64,000 bases of DNA from Lachnoanaerobaculum gingivalis. GTDB taxonomy: Bacteria; Bacillota; Clostridia; Lachnospirales; Lachnospiraceae. Positions 59,900 to 64,000 of this stretch are shown in pieces (position 1 is the first letter of the stretch; every line of letters starts with the position of its first letter). The DNA is taken from the NCBI RefSeq assembly GCF_003862475.1, contig NZ_RRCO01000007.1:124001-188000 (forward strand), written 5' to 3'. The translations under genes were made by a program, and so were the position numbers. The notes under the pieces are model-generated. The model was not told where the DNA came from. It was given only the letters and a program-made list of their open reading frames with translations, and ran no database searches.

Positions 59900-60487
59900 A
59901 TGTTTTCAGGAAATGTTCAAAAGATATTTGATGAGATAATGTCGGACAAGGAAAATGAAAAGTTTACAAAAGCCGGAATAAAGCCGCTGTTTTCGGCACC
60001 GGAGAATGCCAGAGTAATGATTGTAGGTCAGGCTCCCGGAATTAAAGCACAGGAGGCAGGAAAATACTGGTTTGATAAAAGCGGTGACAGGCTTAGAGAA
60101 TGGATGGGAGTAGATGAAAAGACTTTTTATGAATCAGATATATTCGCCATTGTTCCGATGGACTTTTATTATCCGGGAAAAGGTAAAAGTGGTGATTTAC
60201 CTCCAAGAAAAGATTTTGCAGCCAAGTGGCATCCAAAAATATTAAAAGAATTATCTAAAGTAGATCTAATTATTCTAATAGGACAATATGCTCAGAAATA
60301 CTATTTGGGCGATAAAGAAAAGTCCAATCTGACAGAGACAGTAAAAGCATATAATGAATACTTACCAAAGTATTTGCCTATAGTACATCCTTCACCAAGG
60401 AATATGATATGGTTGAAGAAAAATCCGTGGTTTGAAGAAGATGTCATACCGATTCTAAAAAATAAAATCAAAGAATATCTGAAGTAA
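59900..60487 (+). CDS. uracil-DNA glycosylase family protein
   Basis: 195 residues. UDG-fold signatures: motif A RVMIVGQAPGIKAQEAGKYW, LREWMGVDEKTFYESDIFAI and motif B HPSPRNMIWLKKNPWFEED. Closer to the single-domain family often annotated as uracil-DNA glycosylase family protein than to UngA; specificity unproven. Confidence 0.85.
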   Translation: MFSGNVQKIFDEIMSDKENEKFTKAGIKPLFSAPENARVMIVGQAPGIKAQEAGKYWFDKSGDRLREWMGVDEKTFYESDIFAIVPMDFYYPGKGKSGDLPPRKDFAAKWHPKILKELSKVDLIILIGQYAQKYYLGDKEKSNLTETVKAYNEYLPKYLPIVHPSPRNMIWLKKNPWFEEDVIPILKNKIKEYLK

Positions 60488-60600
60488 TAAATTCAAATAA
60501 GACATTTCAAATTTAATAATATTTTTAGTCGAGGGAAAAATTGTCGGGTATAGTAAGTTTGAAGAGAGTGGCAAACGGATTATAAGCTAAAAACCACTAA

Positions 60601-60625
60601 GAGGCATTGAATAAATCAATGCCTC
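60601..60625. terminator. terminator between the UDG gene and the cell-wall-binding gene
   Basis: GAGGCATTGA-ATAAA-TCAATGCCTC then TTTATCTTT. Confidence 0.7.
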
Positions 60626-60637
60626 TTTATCTTTATC

Positions 60638-60982
60638 CTACTGTATTTTGGTCATTTTACCGGTGGAGTCCACATAGTAATTGTCGATCCACTGATCCAC
60701 AGCTAATGTTCCATTGTCATTTAAGTAATACCAAGAGCCTGAAGACTTAATCCAACCTGTCTTCATGATGCCGTTCTTATCTAAAAAATAAGTCTGATCA
60801 TTGTAACTGATAAAGCCTGTAGCGGGTTTACCTGAACCATCAACAACTTTCCACTCACTGCCTGTCTGACTCCATTTAAAGGAGTTAGCGTCTGTAATTT
60901 TCATGGCAGCATAGCCGGGTACAGCAACAGTCATGGAAATAGTGGCAGTAAGCAATAGCATAGATATAGTTTTCTTAAACAT
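60638..60982 (-). CDS. small secreted cell-wall-binding repeat protein
   Basis: The start is ATG 60982 (MFKKTISMLL), chosen because GAGGTCAG lies 5 nt upstream; the ATG at 60994 lacks an RBS. 114 residues: signal peptide cut near VPGYA-A, then two or three choline/CW-binding-type repeats (GFISYNDQTYFLDKNGIMKT; GWIKSSGSWYYLNDNGTLAV; DQWIDNYYVDSTGKM). It is likely surface-bound; no enzymatic domain. Confidence 0.8.
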   Translation of the reverse strand: MFKKTISMLLLTATISMTVAVPGYAAMKITDANSFKWSQTGSEWKVVDGSGKPATGFISYNDQTYFLDKNGIMKTGWIKSSGSWYYLNDNGTLAVDQWIDNYYVDSTGKMTKIQ

Positions 60983-60994
60983 AACTGACCTCAT

Positions 60995-61300
60995 TTTCCA
61001 TCAATATATTCAAACTACATTTTTGTAGCTTGTTCTATCATTATAACAATATTTTTCCGATTGAAAAGGGAATAAATATAATGGTAAGAAACTGTAAGAA
61101 AAAAGAAAGAGATTTCAGGGGAATTTCAATTTTTGAATTAAAAAAGGATTGATAAAATTTGTAATAAAATCAAAAGGCTTTGTGAAAAGCTATAATACTT
61201 ATAAATCTTATGGTATAATCGAATTGATATTTTATAAATATTTTGGTCGTGATTTTGACTTGATATAAAATTTAAGTACTTAGAATTCAGGGAGAATACT
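60995..61300. other. intergenic DNA before the ThDP enzyme gene
   Basis: About 300 bp with no supported gene or clear promoter; two TATAAT hexamers (61191-61196, 61214-61219) without good -35 boxes. Confidence 0.4.
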
Positions 61301-63235
61301 ATGAAAATCAAATTGAGCAATTATATTGCTAAAAGACTTGTAGAACTTGGAATAAGCCATGGCTTCAGTGTGACAGGCGGAGGAGCAATGCATCTGAATG
61401 ACGGACTGGGACATCAAAAGGGGCTTACCATTACATATAATCATCATGAACAGGCCTGTGCAATGGCGGCTGAGGCATATGCAAGAATAAATAACCAAAT
61501 GGCGGTGCTATGTGTTACCACAGGTCCCGGGGGAACAAATGCAATAACAGGCGTGCTCGGTGCATGGCTTGATTCGATACCGATGTTTGTTATTTCAGGA
61601 CAGGTAAGATATGATTGGACTGCCAGATACTCGGGAACAGGTATCAGAGCTATGGGAGATCAGGAGTTTGATATTTGTAAATCAATAGGGTGTATGAGTA
61701 AGTACAGTGAAATGATATCGGAACCTATGAGAATCAGGTATCTGGTTGAAAAATGTGCTTATCTTGCAACACATGGCAGACCGGGACCGGTTTGGCTTGA
61801 TATACCGCTTGATGTACAGGGAAGTATTATAGATGAAGATGAACTGATCGGTTTTGATATCAGAAATTATGAGTCCGGTGGTGACGGTTGGGCAAAGCCC
61901 TCACCATATAAGATTGATGTTGATGACAGAACAAAGTTAGATCTCGGTAATGAGCCGAGACCTTTATCAAGGGATTTGCTTATAGAAATTATTGACAGAA
62001 TAAGAAAAGCCAAGAGACCTGTATTTAATGCCGGAAACGGTATCAGAATAGGAAATGCACATAAAGAGTTTATGGAGTTGGCAAAACTTCTAAATATTCC
62101 TGTGGTGGTAGGATGGAACTCGGAGGATTGTATAGAAGTAGACCATCCTCTATACGCCGGAAGACCGGGAAATTTCGGTGACAGACCCGGAAACTTTACT
62201 GTACAAAACTCAGACCTTTTACTTTCTGTAGGCTCAAGACTTAGCCTACGGCAGGTAGGATTTAACTACAAAGGATGGGCAAGAGAAGCCTTTACCATAG
62301 TAAATGATATTGATAAAGAAGAGCTGAAGAAGCCTACCGTACATATTGATATACCTGTTCATGTAGACTGTAAGGTATTTATGCGACAACTTATAGATGT
62401 ATTAAAAGAGCAAAAGACACCTGTATTTGAAGGCGGAGAAGGTCTTAAAGGAATGAGCTGGAATGAAACTGTGAAGTATTGGTTAAAGAAATATCCGGTG
62501 TGCAGGAAAGAATTCCTTGAAACAGATGACAGCAAAAAGGCGAATGTATATGCCTTTATAAAAGAGATAAGTGACAGGGCAAAAGAAAATCAGATTACAG
62601 TGGTAGGAAACGGATCTGCCTGTGTGGTTGGAGGACATTCATACATTATAAAAAAAGGCCAGAGATTTATATCAAACTCTGCAGTGGCATCTATGGGATA
62701 TGACTTGCCGGCCGCAATAGGGGCATATATAGCAAATCTTGACGGGAAGAGATATGATAAAGAGCTGATACTTATTACAGGTGACGGAAGCATACAGATG
62801 AATTTGCAGGAGTTGCAGACAATAGTGCATCATAAGGCGGATATAAAAATATTCCTGATAAATAATGAAGGATATCACAGTATCAGACAGACTCAAAATA
62901 AGTTTTTCGGTGACAAGCCTTTGGTTGGAATCGGACCTGACAGTGGAGACCTCTCATTCCCAAATATGGAAAAAATAGCAAATGCTTACGGTATAAATTA
63001 TATCAGTGCAAAGACAAATTCGGAAATTGCGGATGCGGTTAATAATACGTTTAAAGCTGAGGGACCTGTAATCTGTGAGGCCTTTGTAACTACGGAGCAA
63101 AACTTTGAGCCTAAGTCATCAGGCAAGCAAATGCCTGACGGAAGAATGGTAAGTCCTCCGCTTGAAGATTTGGTGCCTTTCCTTTCAGATGAGGAAATGG
63201 AAGAAAATATGATAATACCGAGGATGCCGGAGTAA
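61301..63235 (+). CDS. thiamine-diphosphate-dependent enzyme, acetolactate-synthase-like
   Basis: 644 residues. Three ALS-type domains: PYR domain 1-180 with activating Glu50 (YNHHEQACAMAAEAYAR), central domain ~205-345, PP domain ~450-640 with the ThDP/Mg motif GDGSIQMNLQELQTIVHHKA ... NNEGYHSI. It is about 80 residues longer than IlvB. Followed 3 bp later by a sugar epimerase, it resembles ThDP enzymes in surface-polysaccharide clusters (YerE-type) that attach an acyl branch to nucleotide-sugars, rather than a valine-pathway enzyme (inference). Confidence 0.8.
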   Translation: MKIKLSNYIAKRLVELGISHGFSVTGGGAMHLNDGLGHQKGLTITYNHHEQACAMAAEAYARINNQMAVLCVTTGPGGTNAITGVLGAWLDSIPMFVISGQVRYDWTARYSGTGIRAMGDQEFDICKSIGCMSKYSEMISEPMRIRYLVEKCAYLATHGRPGPVWLDIPLDVQGSIIDEDELIGFDIRNYESGGDGWAKPSPYKIDVDDRTKLDLGNEPRPLSRDLLIEIIDRIRKAKRPVFNAGNGIRIGNAHKEFMELAKLLNIPVVVGWNSEDCIEVDHPLYAGRPGNFGDRPGNFTVQNSDLLLSVGSRLSLRQVGFNYKGWAREAFTIVNDIDKEELKKPTVHIDIPVHVDCKVFMRQLIDVLKEQKTPVFEGGEGLKGMSWNETVKYWLKKYPVCRKEFLETDDSKKANVYAFIKEISDRAKENQITVVGNGSACVVGGHSYIIKKGQRFISNSAVASMGYDLPAAIGAYIANLDGKRYDKELILITGDGSIQMNLQELQTIVHHKADIKIFLINNEGYHSIRQTQNKFFGDKPLVGIGPDSGDLSFPNMEKIANAYGINYISAKTNSEIADAVNNTFKAEGPVICEAFVTTEQNFEPKSSGKQMPDGRMVSPPLEDLVPFLSDEEMEENMIIPRMPE

Positions 63236-63238
63236 ACT

Positions 63239-64000
63239 ATGAGAGTACTTATTACAGGAGCGGCTTCTTTTTTGGGGAGACATTTGGTGGAATACTTCCT
63301 TTCAAAAGATGAAGAAGTGCTTGCTTTGGTCAGAGAAAATGCAAGAGGCAAAGATGAGCTTTTAAAGTATGAAAAAAATAATAAATTCAAACTTATAGTC
63401 CTTGACATGAAGGATATTGAAAAGTCGGACATAGATTTTGATATATGCGTACATCTGGCATGGGGCGGAATAGGCAAGACAGGAAGAATGGATAAAGCCG
63501 TTCAGTCTGAAAATATAGAGTTTGCAAAAAGGCTTATGAAAGTATGTAAGGAGAAGTATGCTAAAAGAATGCTCTTTGCGGGATCTCAGGCAGAATACGG
63601 ACAGACTCTGGAAGATATACAAAAAGTATACGGTAAGGATTTTGACATCAAACAAATACCTTTACAGGATGAAAACTCATCCACCTCACCAAAATCGGAG
63701 TATGGCAAGGCAAAGCTTGAATTAAAGACAGAGCTTAAAAAACTTGGAGATAATTTAGGCATAGAATATGTACATATGCGTATTTTCTCAGTGTTTGGAA
63801 AAGGAGATCATGAGACCTCTTTAATATCTTCTTGTATCAATAATTTTAGAGAAAATATTGATGTACATACGGGGGAATGTTTACAGTCTTGGAATTATAT
63901 ATATATCAAGGATCTTTGTAATGCCATATATCTGCTTTCGACGAAGAATTTAAAAGGGAAGTATGTGTTTAATATAGCAGGTGAAGATAATAAGCGGCTT
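63239..64000 (+). CDS. NAD-dependent sugar epimerase/dehydratase, extended SDR (3' end outside window)
   Basis: 254 codons seen. N-terminal Rossmann motif ITGAASFLGRHLVEYFLS (variant of GxxGxxG), active-site Ser in FAGSQAEYG, and Tyr/Lys pair SEYGKAKLELK, then HMRIFSVFGKGDH. These are extended-SDR features. The gene is 3 bp behind the ThDP gene, so coupled. The product may reduce or epimerise a keto-sugar. Confidence 0.85.
   Translation, partial: MRVLITGAASFLGRHLVEYFLSKDEEVLALVRENARGKDELLKYEKNNKFKLIVLDMKDIEKSDIDFDICVHLAWGGIGKTGRMDKAVQSENIEFAKRLMKVCKEKYAKRMLFAGSQAEYGQTLEDIQKVYGKDFDIKQIPLQDENSSTSPKSEYGKAKLELKTELKKLGDNLGIEYVHMRIFSVFGKGDHETSLISSCINNFRENIDVHTGECLQSWNYIYIKDLCNAIYLLSTKNLKGKYVFNIAGEDNKRL

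Overview
This 64 kb window looks like the replication-origin region of a low-GC Firmicutes chromosome, most probably a Lachnospiraceae-type Clostridium relative. The reasons are the gene order around dnaA, the AT-rich intergenic DNA with consensus sigma-A promoters, strong AGGAGG ribosome binding sites, and family members typical of Lachnospiraceae (DUF3881, DUF1576, DUF4446, MucBP adhesin). There is no rRNA gene, so genus assignment (an oral genus such as Lachnoanaerobaculum is only a guess) cannot be settled here.

Layout. 1-2.2 kb: start of a secreted beta-helix protein (running off the left edge) and a decayed IS1634-type transposase. 2.5-5.6 kb: VanZ-RDD membrane protein, DUF134/NifX regulator-like protein, TrhA-type membrane protein and a small membrane protein. 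5.7-14.7 kb: a carbohydrate-uptake locus with two paralogous lipoprotein binding proteins, two permeases and a GH172 (DUF2961) enzyme, divergent from a YesM/YesN-type two-component system. 14.8-17.9 kb: gap-pgk-tpiA. 18.0-21.3 kb: Na/Pi cotransporter and lysA. 21.3-29.8 kb: dnaA-dnaN-S4-recF, terminator, gyrB-gyrA, all leftward. About 29.8-30.2 kb: oriC with a cluster of DnaA boxes. 30.3-42 kb, rightward: an ECF S component, rpmH-rnpA-yidD-yidC-jag, mnmE-mnmG-rsmG, a parS cluster with an alpha/beta hydrolase gene, and parA-parB-DUF4446. 42-45.4 kb: bioY with its BirA-type operator, an IS1202-like element inserted at that operator, and an IS30 remnant. 45.4-51.9 kb: a 2145-residue MucBP-repeat surface adhesin. 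52-56.6 kb: the str operon rpsL-rpsG-fusA-tuf. 56.7-64 kb: DUF3881, a hotdog thioesterase, DUF1576, tRNA-Leu, a uracil-DNA-glycosylase-like protein, a small cell-wall-binding protein, a ThDP enzyme and a sugar-nucleotide epimerase running off the right edge.

How it works together: nearly all housekeeping genes point away from oriC, as expected for leading-strand coding. The accessory parts are the sugar-uptake locus on the left, the IS/adhesin block between parB and the str operon, and a possible branched-sugar locus at the right edge.

The most interesting signals are non-coding. Two tandem hairpins with different stems but the same 12-nt loop lie at the predicted 5' end of the rpsL transcript. 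A parS site forms the top of the terminator hairpin behind rsmG. An IS1202-like insertion is flanked by a 27-28 bp direct repeat that duplicates half of the bioY operator.
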